A DNA stretch of 8,070 nucleotides. Source: Cyclobacteriaceae bacterium. Its GTDB lineage: Bacteria; Bacteroidota; Bacteroidia; Cytophagales; Cyclobacteriaceae. The stretch covers positions 1 through 8,070 of the forward strand of contig JAUUZS010000175.1 in the NCBI GenBank assembly GCA_030589835.1, read 5' to 3'. The notes under the pieces were generated by a model, which saw only the letters and a list, made by a program, of their open reading frames with translations, did not search any database and was not told the DNA's origin. The position numbers and the translations under genes are program-made. Positions 1 to 6,175 of this stretch are shown in pieces (within the stretch, counting starts at the first letter, position 1; each line of letters opens with the position of its first letter).

Positions 1-17
1 GAAATAGATTAATTGTA

Positions 18-719
18 ATGGTAGAGTTTATTAGCGAGTATAAATGCTTTGATTGCAGGCATTGTTTCAAGAAAAGTCCTTTGTTTAGTTTGCTGAGCGA
101 ACAAGAATTGGATAAGCTGAACAATTCAAGGATGGAAGTGAATTTTAAAAAAGGGGAAATCATTTATAAGCAGGGATCTCCCCTGACCCATCTCGTCATT
201 CTTAATAATGGATATGGGAAAATATTTCTTGAAGGGGCAAAAGGTCGTAATCTTATTCTTTTATATGCAAAAAGGTATGACCTGAATGGTGGAGTAGGTG
301 TTTTTGTTGATCATCGCCATCATTCATCCATGATGGCAGTTAATGATTGTGGTGCATGTTTTATTGATCTCCATGTATTTAAGGAGGTATTGAAAAGCAA
401 TTCAGAATTCATGGATGGGTATATAAAAGAACATTCGGAAAGAATGCTCCACACCTATAAGCAATTTTCTATCCTTACCCAAAAAAATATTGAAGGCAGG
501 ATGGCAGAATCCTTATTATATCTCTCTAATCGAATTTTTAATAATCAGCCCATTGAGTATATTTCAAAAAGGGATTTAGGGGAATTGACGGCCATGACCC
601 TGGAAAGTGCTATACGCGTTTTGAAAGAGTTTAATAAAGAGGGTATAGTAGAAATAGAAAACCAAAAAATTCAAATTCTCAATAAGAAGGCCCTTGAAAA
701 AATAGCACTTCATGGCTAA
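18..719 (+). CDS. Crp/Fnr-family transcriptional regulator, FNR-like with N-terminal Cys cluster
   Basis: A 233-residue cytoplasmic DNA-binding regulator. The cyclic-nucleotide-binding-type beta-roll covers about residues 22-120 (KKGEIIYKQGSPLTHLV at 44-60), followed by a long dimerisation helix (about 125-160) and a winged helix-turn-helix (about 178-225). The recognition helix TLESAIRVLKEF keeps the Glu (E196) and Arg (R200) used by CRP/FNR proteins to contact DNA. C10, C13 and C16 precede the roll, and C111/C114 lie inside it; C114 falls where FNR has its fourth cluster ligand, so an oxygen-sensitive [4Fe-4S] cluster is plausible (inference). The Cys spacing (x2, x2) is tighter than in E. 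coli FNR. The gene converges on hemN, which fits a redox theme. The frame is open to the window edge, so the start at 18 could be internal, but about ten residues before the first Cys is a reasonable N-terminus. Family certain; sensing mode unproven. Confidence 0.9.
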   Translation: MVEFISEYKCFDCRHCFKKSPLFSLLSEQELDKLNNSRMEVNFKKGEIIYKQGSPLTHLVILNNGYGKIFLEGAKGRNLILLYAKRYDLNGGVGVFVDHRHHSSMMAVNDCGACFIDLHVFKEVLKSNSEFMDGYIKEHSERMLHTYKQFSILTQKNIEGRMAESLLYLSNRIFNNQPIEYISKRDLGELTAMTLESAIRVLKEFNKEGIVEIENQKIQILNKKALEKIALHG

Positions 720-769
720 GGGACAACAGTTGGTTATTGCTAAATCGCAAGTTTACGGTCAGGCTAAAT

Positions 770-824
770 AGAGCCTGTCCATAAAGTCATCGAATTGAAA
801 TCAAACACTTTATAGACAGACTCT
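770..824 (-). terminator. Imperfect 18-bp hairpin after hemN, probable operon 3' end
   Basis: The arms at 770-787 and 807-824 are inverted repeats matching at 16 of 18 positions around a 19-nt loop. Both mismatches are C-A on the plus strand but become G-U wobbles in the minus-strand RNA, so all 18 pairs form only in a transcript coming from hemN, whose stop codon is 14 nt upstream. The sequence beyond the stem on that strand begins AUUUAG, a poor U-tract, so intrinsic termination is uncertain. A processed 3'-UTR stem is the alternative. A smaller competing stem, CAGGCT/AGCCTG (760-765/772-777), overlaps the distal arm. Confidence 0.45.
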
Positions 825-837
825 AAAATAGTTGACT

Positions 838-2232
838 TTATACTGTCCTTGAGAATTGAGGTTTGTCACCCTGCTTACTCATAAGATAATAATCGAAATT
901 CAGAACGATATTTCTGATGAGTAAACGACCAATGTCGGTAACCTTCAGCTGATCTTTTCCCAATTCAATGAGCTTGTCCTCTTCCAGTGACTTAAGGCTC
1001 ATCAATGCATCGGCAAAATAACCATCAAACTGAATGTCGTACTTTCTTTCGAATTTAGATTTGTCTAACTTGAAATTACACATCAGCTCTGTGATGACCT
1101 CTCTTCGCAATTGATCATCCTTGTTGAGGGCAACTCCACGCATTATAGGCAGTTGATTGTTATCTATGGCTTTATAATAGTCGTCTAGTTTTTTATAATT
1201 TTGAACATATACATCCGACAACATCCCAATGCCGGTGATTCCGATCGCAATAAGATTGATTCCTGCATGAGTTGAGTAGCCCTGAAAATTGCGGTAAAGT
1301 GTCCCGTTTTGCATGGCTACGGTCAGCTCATCATCGGGTTTGGCAAAATGATCCATCCCAATATATACATAACCCGCATCGTTAAGTTTCTCAATGCTCA
1401 GCTTCAGCAATTCAAGTTTCTGATCTCCACTAGGCAGCCACTCCTCTTTTATAAGATTCTGATGCTTGATCATATTCGGCAGGTGTGCATAATTGAATAC
1501 CGCCAGGCGGTCAGGATTCATTTTCAACACCTTATCAATTGTCTCAGAATAGGTCTTTATATTTTGATGCGGAAGGCCATACATCAGGTCAAGGTTTATA
1601 CTGCCAAAACCCAACTCCCTCGCCCAATTGACGGCATCACGTGTAATGTCTTCAGGCTGAATTCTATTAACAGCTTTCTGGACTTTAGGATCAAAATCCT
1701 GAATGCCCATGCTGCAACGATTGAACCCGGCTTCACTCAAGGCCACCATATGATCTCTTGTTAGCTCCCTTGGGTCGATCTCTACACCTACTTCTGCATT
1801 ATCAGTAAACTTAAAATATTTATGGATCACTCCACCTAGTCTACGAATTTGATCTGGAGACAAATGCGTTGGTGTCCCCCCTCCCCAGTGCAATTGCCTA
1901 ATTTTTCTATCATCATCAATATGCTGTTTCAGCAGAACAATTTCTTTCTCAAGGTATTCGATATATTGCTCTATTTTATTCTGGTTTCGGGTGACCATCA
2001 TATTACAGCCACAGAAGTAACAAAGCGTATCGCAAAACGGAATGTGGAAATAAAGGGATAAATCCCGATCCTCGATATTGCCATTGTCGTGATGTATATG
2101 CTTCAGGTATTCTTTTTCTCCTATACCCTCATGAAAGTATGGCGCTGTGGGATAACTGGTATACCTTGGCCCGGCCTTATCATACTTTTTCAACAAATCA
2201 ATATCTACCGGTATTTTAGTATTTATTCCCAT
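838..2232 (-). CDS. hemN: Oxygen-independent coproporphyrinogen III oxidase (radical SAM)
   Basis: A 464-residue cytoplasmic radical-SAM enzyme that converts coproporphyrinogen III to protoporphyrinogen IX without oxygen, by decarboxylating two propionates. The HemN-type N-terminus (RYTSYPTAPYF at 23-33) is followed by SLYFHIPFCDTLCYFCGCN. This carries the CX3CX2CXC arrangement (C67, C71, C74, C76): three Cys bind the 4Fe-4S cluster and the fourth is the extra Cys typical of true HemN. GGGTPTHL (117-124) is the SAM-binding glycine motif. The C-terminal HemN domain (from about 370, LRREVITELMCNF) is intact. Length and the YxSYPT motif separate it from the shorter HemW haem chaperone. It starts 9 bp after the hemA stop, so it is the last gene of the ccsA-hemA-hemN operon. 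Confidence 0.96.
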   Translation of the reverse strand: MGINTKIPVDIDLLKKYDKAGPRYTSYPTAPYFHEGIGEKEYLKHIHHDNGNIEDRDLSLYFHIPFCDTLCYFCGCNMMVTRNQNKIEQYIEYLEKEIVLLKQHIDDDRKIRQLHWGGGTPTHLSPDQIRRLGGVIHKYFKFTDNAEVGVEIDPRELTRDHMVALSEAGFNRCSMGIQDFDPKVQKAVNRIQPEDITRDAVNWARELGFGSINLDLMYGLPHQNIKTYSETIDKVLKMNPDRLAVFNYAHLPNMIKHQNLIKEEWLPSGDQKLELLKLSIEKLNDAGYVYIGMDHFAKPDDELTVAMQNGTLYRNFQGYSTHAGINLIAIGITGIGMLSDVYVQNYKKLDDYYKAIDNNQLPIMRGVALNKDDQLRREVITELMCNFKLDKSKFERKYDIQFDGYFADALMSLKSLEEDKLIELGKDQLKVTDIGRLLIRNIVLNFDYYLMSKQGDKPQFSRTV

Positions 2233-2241
2233 TATCTCATT

Positions 2242-3522
2242 CTAATTATCATTATCCAACTCATAAATATTGAGAATCATCTCAATTTGTCGCTTGTATT
2301 GTTCTGGGTTATGGGCAGCCTTTTTCAATGATTTCACATGCTGACGCACCACTTTATTGATAATGCTTTCAGTCAAATTATCAATTTCCGCTTTATACCC
2401 ATTTTGTGGCAATTTGGCTTTTAGTCGATCCATTTCATTGAGTCTCAGCACATCCAGCTTCTTTTTGAGCCTGCCAACCACACTGGCCATCGAATTCATA
2501 GAGATCCATTTCTTAAATTCAGCTACAAATTCATCAATTATTTTCGCGGCTTTTGGTATTTCCTTTTTCCGTTTGTCGAGGTTCGTTTTTACAATTTCAT
2601 GCAAGTCATCCAAATTATATAAAAACACACCGTCTATTTTATCTATGGCAGGATCAATATCCCGTGGGACAGCCAGGTCGATAAGAAATATAGGGCGATG
2701 ATGCCTTTTTTTGGAAATCGGCTTTATAAAGTCGGTATTCACCACATAGGCTTTGCTTGATGTGGCAGAAATCACAATATCGGTATCCAGCATCACATCA
2801 GCCATCTCTTCCATAGGATGTGCTGTACCATTGAGCTTCTTTGCCAATTCATCAGCGCGCCCGAAGGTCCTGTTTATGATATGAATGTTTGACACCCCAT
2901 TTTCCTGAAAATGAAAGGCTGCTAATTCAGCCGTCTTCCCCGCACCGACAAGCAATATTTTTTTGTCCGTCAGATTACTGAATATCTTTCTTGCCAGTTC
3001 TACCCCTGCAAAACTCACCGAAACGGTACCATCTGAAAGGAAGGTATCGTTATGAACCTTCTTCTTGGCCTGCATGGCAAAATTGAATAGCTTATTGATC
3101 AGTGCATCGGTCCCGTTCAGGCAATGCGTCCGCTCATAGCTTTCCTTTATCTGGCCAACAATTTGCTGTTCACCCACTATTTGGGAGTCGAGGCCCGCCA
3201 CCACATTGCAAAAATGCTCCACAACAGAAATCCCTTTATAGGAATACGAAATTTCTTCATCCGTATATTCCGTGCAATTTTTAAAATCATTCAACCAGGA
3301 TTTTATGTGCTCAAGGGTAGATTCTATTTTATTATTGCTTACATAGACCTCCGTACGGTTGCACGTAGAAAGCACCATACATCCTTCGGCACGATACTCT
3401 TCCATAAGGTACCTGACGGCGATTTTTTGCTCATCCTCATCCAGGGCAACTTTCTCCCTGATCTCAACATTTGCTGTTTTATGTGATATACCAATTAATC
3501 CTAATGGAATTTGGTCACTCAT
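2242..3522 (-). CDS. hemA: Glutamyl-tRNA reductase
   Basis: A 426-residue enzyme that reduces Glu-tRNA(Glu) to glutamate-1-semialdehyde with NADPH, the first committed step of the C5 tetrapyrrole pathway. The catalytic domain contains GLIGISHKTANVEIREK (8-24) and LSTCNRTEVYV (51-61), in which C54 is the nucleophile that forms the thioester with glutamate. AGLDSQIVGEQQIVGQIK (109-126) is the family signature. The NADPH domain follows, with LVGAGKTAEL (191-200) as the Rossmann glycine loop, and a helical dimerisation domain occupies about 320-420. Full length, no lesion seen. It sits 12 bp downstream of a CcsA/HemX-like gene and 9 bp upstream of hemN, so the three are probably co-transcribed. 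Ends with a TAG stop. Confidence 0.97.
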   Translation of the reverse strand: MSDQIPLGLIGISHKTANVEIREKVALDEDEQKIAVRYLMEEYRAEGCMVLSTCNRTEVYVSNNKIESTLEHIKSWLNDFKNCTEYTDEEISYSYKGISVVEHFCNVVAGLDSQIVGEQQIVGQIKESYERTHCLNGTDALINKLFNFAMQAKKKVHNDTFLSDGTVSVSFAGVELARKIFSNLTDKKILLVGAGKTAELAAFHFQENGVSNIHIINRTFGRADELAKKLNGTAHPMEEMADVMLDTDIVISATSSKAYVVNTDFIKPISKKRHHRPIFLIDLAVPRDIDPAIDKIDGVFLYNLDDLHEIVKTNLDKRKKEIPKAAKIIDEFVAEFKKWISMNSMASVVGRLKKKLDVLRLNEMDRLKAKLPQNGYKAEIDNLTESIINKVVRQHVKSLKKAAHNPEQYKRQIEMILNIYELDNDN

Positions 3523-3534
3523 CTCTCTTCGCTT

Positions 3535-4359
3535 TTAATTGAACTTATGAAAGGATTCTGACATATAAATGATGATCCCCCCACCAACAATAAGTATTAA
3601 AAATCCATATAATGACAAATAAGCCATTTTTTCTCCTCTCCAATTTTTTATAACGGTGGCGATATAACCCACAACATATAATATCCATACCACATCAGAA
3701 ACAATTACTTTTATATCCGAAGGCCAGAATTCTCCGATCATCACCAATGCCTGATAATGCCCGGAAAGGATTCCTATACCTAATAAAATTATTCCTGTGA
3801 TAATAGAACGCAAACTCATTTTTTCCAGATAAGTAAGTGCCGGCAATTGCTGAAACAATTTCCCTAAATTCCTTTTCTTCAGGTTGTGATTTTGAATAAT
3901 GTACATCAAAGCATAAATGGCCGCCAAAGAAAGAGCCGTATATCCTGTGATGGACAGGGATGCATGAATGGCAAAAGTCTTGTTTATCAGCAGCTCATTG
4001 GTCTCCTGTTCCCAGCTCATGTTGAAAGCAGAAAGTAAATCAAAAACCAAGGCAAAGAATAAAATAAATAACCCTGCCCCTCTATTTTGAAGGCCCATTT
4101 CACTTATCATATATACCACTAGAATAGAAAACGCAATAAAGGCATTTGCATCATGGGTAGTAGAAAGGGGCATAGTACCAAGTACAATATTCCTGGTCAC
4201 TATTTCTATAAGGTGGAACACTACCAGTACCATCAATATGGGTGTGGTTTTATTGACCAGTGATTTATACTTTCCTGAGAATATCAGGTAGTACACAAAA
4301 ATTACCAACAGGTAAAGCACGGGAAGGGAATAACTTATAATTTGACTTATTATGTTCAT
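3535..4359 (-). CDS. ccsA: CcsA/CcmC/HemX-family integral membrane protein
   Basis: A 274-residue polytopic membrane protein with about eight hydrophobic helices (roughly 9-28, 38-58, 70-88, 95-112, 128-153, 186-205, 217-238, 246-266). It belongs to the cytochrome c assembly (CcsA/CcmC) fold. AIHASLSITGYTALSLAAIYALMY (130-153, H132) and SGHYQAL (199-205, H201) resemble the conserved helices with haem-ligand His, and FWPSDIKVIVSDVVWILY (211-228) corresponds to the family W..DpK...W region. Size and position immediately before hemA recall Bacillus HemX, which lowers HemA abundance. The alternative is a CcsA-type haem exporter for cytochrome c maturation; the sequence does not decide between them, and the symbol is a family label. 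First gene of the operon, behind a candidate promoter at 4404-4436. No Shine-Dalgarno sequence is visible before the ATG. Confidence 0.85.
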   Translation of the reverse strand: MNIISQIISYSLPVLYLLVIFVYYLIFSGKYKSLVNKTTPILMVLVVFHLIEIVTRNIVLGTMPLSTTHDANAFIAFSILVVYMISEMGLQNRGAGLFILFFALVFDLLSAFNMSWEQETNELLINKTFAIHASLSITGYTALSLAAIYALMYIIQNHNLKKRNLGKLFQQLPALTYLEKMSLRSIITGIILLGIGILSGHYQALVMIGEFWPSDIKVIVSDVVWILYVVGYIATVIKNWRGEKMAYLSLYGFLILIVGGGIIIYMSESFHKFN

Positions 4360-4403
4360 CCTATAGAATTAAAATAAAGATCAAAAAATTCTTTATATCG
4401 ATA

Positions 4404-4436
4404 CAAACTTAAGACATCTTTAAATTGATTATGCAA
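4404..4436 (-). promoter_or_regulatory. Candidate Bacteroidota-type promoter for ccsA-hemA-hemN
   Basis: Read on the minus strand, 4411-4404 is TAAGTTTG, an exact match to the Bacteroidota -7 element TAnnTTTG. ATTG with its G at 4434 serves as the -33 element, with a 22-nt spacer, which is at the long end of the usual range. Transcription would start near 4400, giving a leader of about 40 nt to the ATG at 4359. This is motif matching only; the region is AT-rich, so chance is possible. Confidence 0.5.
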
Positions 4437-4444
4437 TAAATCAA
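4425..4444. promoter_or_regulatory. TTGATT-N8-AATCAA palindrome overlapping the -33 region
   Basis: Perfect 6-bp half sites TTGATT (4425-4430) and AATCAA (4439-4444) are separated by 8 bp and cover the putative -33 element of the haem operon promoter. The halves resemble FNR half sites (TTGAT/ATCAA), but the gap between the TTGAT and ATCAA cores is 10 bp, not the FNR 4 bp. It is therefore not a canonical FNR box. It could be an operator for another dimeric regulator, or chance in AT-rich DNA. Confidence 0.3.
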
Positions 4445-4541
4445 AAAATTCACGTATTCTTCCCGGCACTTCAATTACCGGAAAATATTTAATCCCGTTA
4501 TTTAATGCAAAAAAAAGTATAAACCAGGGGCTAATAAATAG

Positions 4542-4576
4542 GACTATGAGCGGTCTGCAAGACCGAGCGATTAGTC
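4542..4576. repeat. Nested palindrome (two concentric stems)
   Basis: The outer arms GACTA (4542-4546) and TAGTC (4572-4576) enclose the inner stem CGGTC-TGCAA-GACCG (4551-4565). The unpaired stretches between the stems are 4 and 6 nt. The inner stem is GC-rich in an AT-rich setting. It lies just outside the left end of the inverted-repeat-bounded block that follows and may be part of the same element. No U-tract follows on either strand, so it is not a standard terminator. Confidence 0.45.
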
Positions 4577-4579
4577 TAT

Positions 4580-4835
4580 GTTGAACTACATCCCGGATTT
4601 CTGCTATGGACTTATTGACGGTTTTTGAATTTCTTGAGGGAATGTGAGGGGCGTAGAACCTGGTTGCTATTTATGTTTAACTAAAAATAATCAAAAATGT
4701 TGCAGTCTGCAAAGGATTAAGGCCAAGAAACTTAAGAGGTCTACTATGATAAATCTAGGAGTATATATTTGGATTTGAAAGAAAGCTGACCGGGCATCGT
4801 GTCAAAAGGGCTATCCCGAAGGGATTTAGTTCAAC
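4580..4835. repeat. 256-bp noncoding block with 15-bp inverted ends (MITE-like or element remnant)
   Basis: The left end 4580-4594 reads GTTGAACTACATCCC. The reverse complement of the right end (4821-4835) reads GTTGAACTAAATCCC, a match at 14 of 15 positions. A further partial match outward (2 of the next 3 bases) is not significant. Next to the right end, ATCCC-GAA-GGGAT (4813-4825) forms a tight hairpin, and the left end has a shorter related ATCC-C-GGAT. No transposase is encoded, and no clear target-site duplication flanks the ends. The best interpretation is a small non-autonomous element or decayed insertion remnant; a REP-like repeat pair is the alternative. Confidence 0.45.
4700..4712. 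repeat. 13-bp perfect palindrome
   Basis: TTGCAG-T-CTGCAA is a perfect inverted repeat around a single central base. Its right part, GTCTGCAA (4705-4712), also occurs at 4553-4560 in the loop and stem of the nested palindrome, so the two structures share an 8-bp word. Its position near the middle of the inverted-repeat-bounded block suggests a structural or protein-binding site, but no function can be assigned. Confidence 0.35.
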
Positions 4836-4994
4836 AAATGATCTTAATCATACTAAACGCAATTATTACTTTCGTAATGAGAACAGACGTTCAATATTCC
4901 TGCACTGATTTCTAAGAATTATAATAGAATACAACCATTTAATCCCCCTTCAAAAAGTAGCTCCCCAAGAACATAATAGGTGCCTTTTGTAAGG

Positions 4995-5975
4995 CTAACA
5001 TATCATTCCGTCATAGTATCCCGGCTGGGACCAATCAAAATTTCTGCTGTTTCTAAGATGTGCTAGCCTTGATTCCAGCTCTGCCCGATTGAGCCTGGCT
5101 TGTAAGTCTTTACCATATTTTTGAGCGATTTCGATATTCTGATTCAGTGGCTCCATCCCCGTTTGACTTACCAAATTCACGGCAACTCCGGGAAGATCCC
5201 AATTGTACTGAAGCAATTCTTCTGGTTTTGCAATGCCCTTGTCAATAATATTACGCATGATTTTCATGGAAATGACTCCTAAATCTTTTTTCTGCGCTGC
5301 GGGTAATGCTTTTTGAATAAAATCACCATAATGTGTGGCGTTCATGGCCAGAAGCGTCACATCAAAATCAAGATTATCAATCAATTCTTTTGACCGATCA
5401 GCACTGTCCATGCTGGAAAATCCAATATGGCGAACCATCTTCTGGGCCTTAAATTCTGAAATCAAACTATAAACTCCCTCCTCAATTTTTTTAAGTTCAT
5501 CATCCGGTCTAACGGCATGAATCAGCAATACATCTACATGGTCGGTTTTCAACCTTTTTAAACTGCGCTCAAACTCTGCCTTTGCCTTTTCCGGATCCCG
5601 TTCATGAATTTTTGTCAGTAAAAAAATATCCTTCCTGATACCTGGTATGATCCTGCCAAGGCGCTCTTCACTGGATACCTCGTCATTTTGACCGTATGTT
5701 GATGCGGTATCAAAATAATTGATCCCCGAATTATAGGCATGTTCAAAATGTGATTCCCATTGGCCGTCAGGCATAAGCATAAATTGTGACCCACAGCCAT
5801 AACCCAGTATAGATATCTTTTCACCGGTTTTACCTAAAATGCGCATAGGCATATTATTTTTTCCTGTCATCGTGCCTGCGCTGGTGCAATTGGTCAACAA
5901 TCCTCCGGATGAAAGTGCCGCTACGGCAGTAGAAGATGCTTTAATAAATTTCCTTCTTGAGATATTCTTTTCCAT
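4995..5975 (-). CDS. Exported aldo/keto reductase with Tat signal and possible lipobox
   Basis: A 326-residue NAD(P)H-dependent aldo/keto reductase (TIM barrel). The classical catalytic tetrad is visible: D89 and Y94 in FDTASTYG, K122 in LLTKI, H153 in LLIHAV. VNLVSQTGMEPLNQNIEIA near the C-terminus corresponds to the cofactor-binding barrel end. The N-terminus has a twin-arginine motif, SRRKFIK (6-12), an Ala/Ser-rich hydrophobic stretch, and LLTNC (26-30), a loose lipobox with C30 as possible lipidation site. It is therefore probably exported folded, with its cofactor, through Tat and perhaps anchored as a lipoprotein. The substrate is unknown; sugars, aldehydes or ketones are typical for the family. 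It is transcribed alone on the minus strand, divergent from the gene at 6176. No Shine-Dalgarno sequence is visible. Confidence 0.9.
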   Translation of the reverse strand: MEKNISRRKFIKASSTAVAALSSGGLLTNCTSAGTMTGKNNMPMRILGKTGEKISILGYGCGSQFMLMPDGQWESHFEHAYNSGINYFDTASTYGQNDEVSSEERLGRIIPGIRKDIFLLTKIHERDPEKAKAEFERSLKRLKTDHVDVLLIHAVRPDDELKKIEEGVYSLISEFKAQKMVRHIGFSSMDSADRSKELIDNLDFDVTLLAMNATHYGDFIQKALPAAQKKDLGVISMKIMRNIIDKGIAKPEELLQYNWDLPGVAVNLVSQTGMEPLNQNIEIAQKYGKDLQARLNRAELESRLAHLRNSRNFDWSQPGYYDGMIC

Positions 5976-6032
5976 AAGTCAGGTACATTAGAGTTTCATT
6001 TCAGTATACAATTAAAGGAATTATAAAGGTAA

Positions 6033-6050
6033 ATTCAATTTGAATTGAAT
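6033..6050. promoter_or_regulatory. 7-bp inverted repeat in the divergent intergenic region
   Basis: ATTCAAT-TTGA-ATTGAAT is a perfect 7-bp inverted repeat with a 4-bp spacer. It lies 58 bp upstream of the reductase start and about 125 bp upstream of the divergent gene, a suitable place for an operator. ATTGAATAAATCAGT (6044-6058) beginning in its right arm recurs with two changes at 6096-6110. No regulator can be named. Confidence 0.35.
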
Positions 6051-6083
6051 AAATCAGTAGATGCAAATTAGGTGCAAAAAGAA

Positions 6084-6118
6084 TTGGCATCTAATATTCA
6101 ATAAATCAATTATCTTTA
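6084..6118 (+). promoter_or_regulatory. Weak candidate promoter for the gene at 6176
   Basis: TATCTTTA (6111-6118) matches the Bacteroidota -7 element TAnnTTTG except for its last base, and TTG at 6084-6086 could be the -33 element. The 24-nt spacing is slightly long. Transcription from here would give a leader of roughly 50 nt containing part of the inverted repeat at 6100-6151. Speculative. Confidence 0.22.
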
Positions 6119-6151
6119 CTCTCAACAAAAAAACTGCTTAATTGATTTATT
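6100..6151. repeat. 13-bp perfect inverted repeat followed by a T-run, upstream of the 6176 gene
   Basis: AATAAATCAATTA (6100-6112) and TAATTGATTTATT (6139-6151) are exact reverse complements separated by 26 nt. The plus-strand T-run 6150-6156 follows at once, so a plus-strand RNA would form an AT-only stem plus U-tract just before the possible ribosome-binding AAAGG (6159-6163) and the ATG at 6176. No gene ends nearby on the plus strand, so this would be an attenuator-like leader element or paired operator sites rather than an ordinary terminator. Confidence 0.4.
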
Positions 6152-6175
6152 TTTTTGTAAAGGCTGTAAATAATT

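Larger units (their letters stand above)
4380..4451. repeat. 12-bp exact direct repeat flanking the candidate promoter
   Basis: ATCAAAAAATTC occurs at 4380-4391 and again at 4440-4451, exactly 60 bp apart, with the candidate promoter between the copies. The 60-bp spacing (near six helical turns) would suit cooperative binding or looping, but this is inference. The repeat is low-complexity and may be incidental. Confidence 0.35.
4360..4994. other. 635-bp gene-free region rich in inverted repeats
   Basis: This region lies between the ccsA start and the aldo/keto reductase stop. I see no credible coding sequence: all frames are broken by frequent stops and no recognisable peptide emerges. The ccsA-proximal part (4360-4451) carries the putative promoter and its repeats. 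The centre (4542-4835) carries nested palindromes and an inverted-repeat-bounded block. The remainder (4840-4994) shows only short stems, such as GCCTT-TTGT-AAGGC (4982-4995) overlapping the reductase stop codon, with no following U-tract on the minus strand. No tRNA, riboswitch or CRISPR pattern was recognised. Confidence 0.7.

Noticed and set aside
1309..2331. Plus-strand ORFs of 151, 70 and 80 codons opposite hemN and the end of hemA
   Set aside because: They lie antisense to well-conserved hemN and hemA sequence, show no recognisable domain, and have compositions expected from the opposite strand.
2357..3486. Plus-strand ORFs of 114, 60 and 120 codons opposite hemA
   Set aside because: They are entirely antisense to a full-length hemA with intact motifs, and two overlap each other in different frames. 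No independent support.
4425..4444. Canonical FNR box upstream of ccsA-hemA-hemN
   Set aside because: TTGAT and ATCAA are present but separated by 10 bp instead of 4, so it does not fit the FNR consensus.
4360..4994. tRNA, riboswitch or CRISPR in the gene-free region
   Set aside because: No cloverleaf with TTCRA arm, no regularly spaced direct repeats and no recognised aptamer motif; only inverted repeats are seen.
4982..4995. Terminator for the aldo/keto reductase gene (GCCTT-TTGT-AAGGC)
   Set aside because: The 5-bp stem overlaps the stop codon and has no U-tract after it on the minus strand.
5615..5824. 69-codon minus-strand ORF inside the aldo/keto reductase
   Set aside because: It is an alternative frame of the same strand within a gene that has all its catalytic residues.
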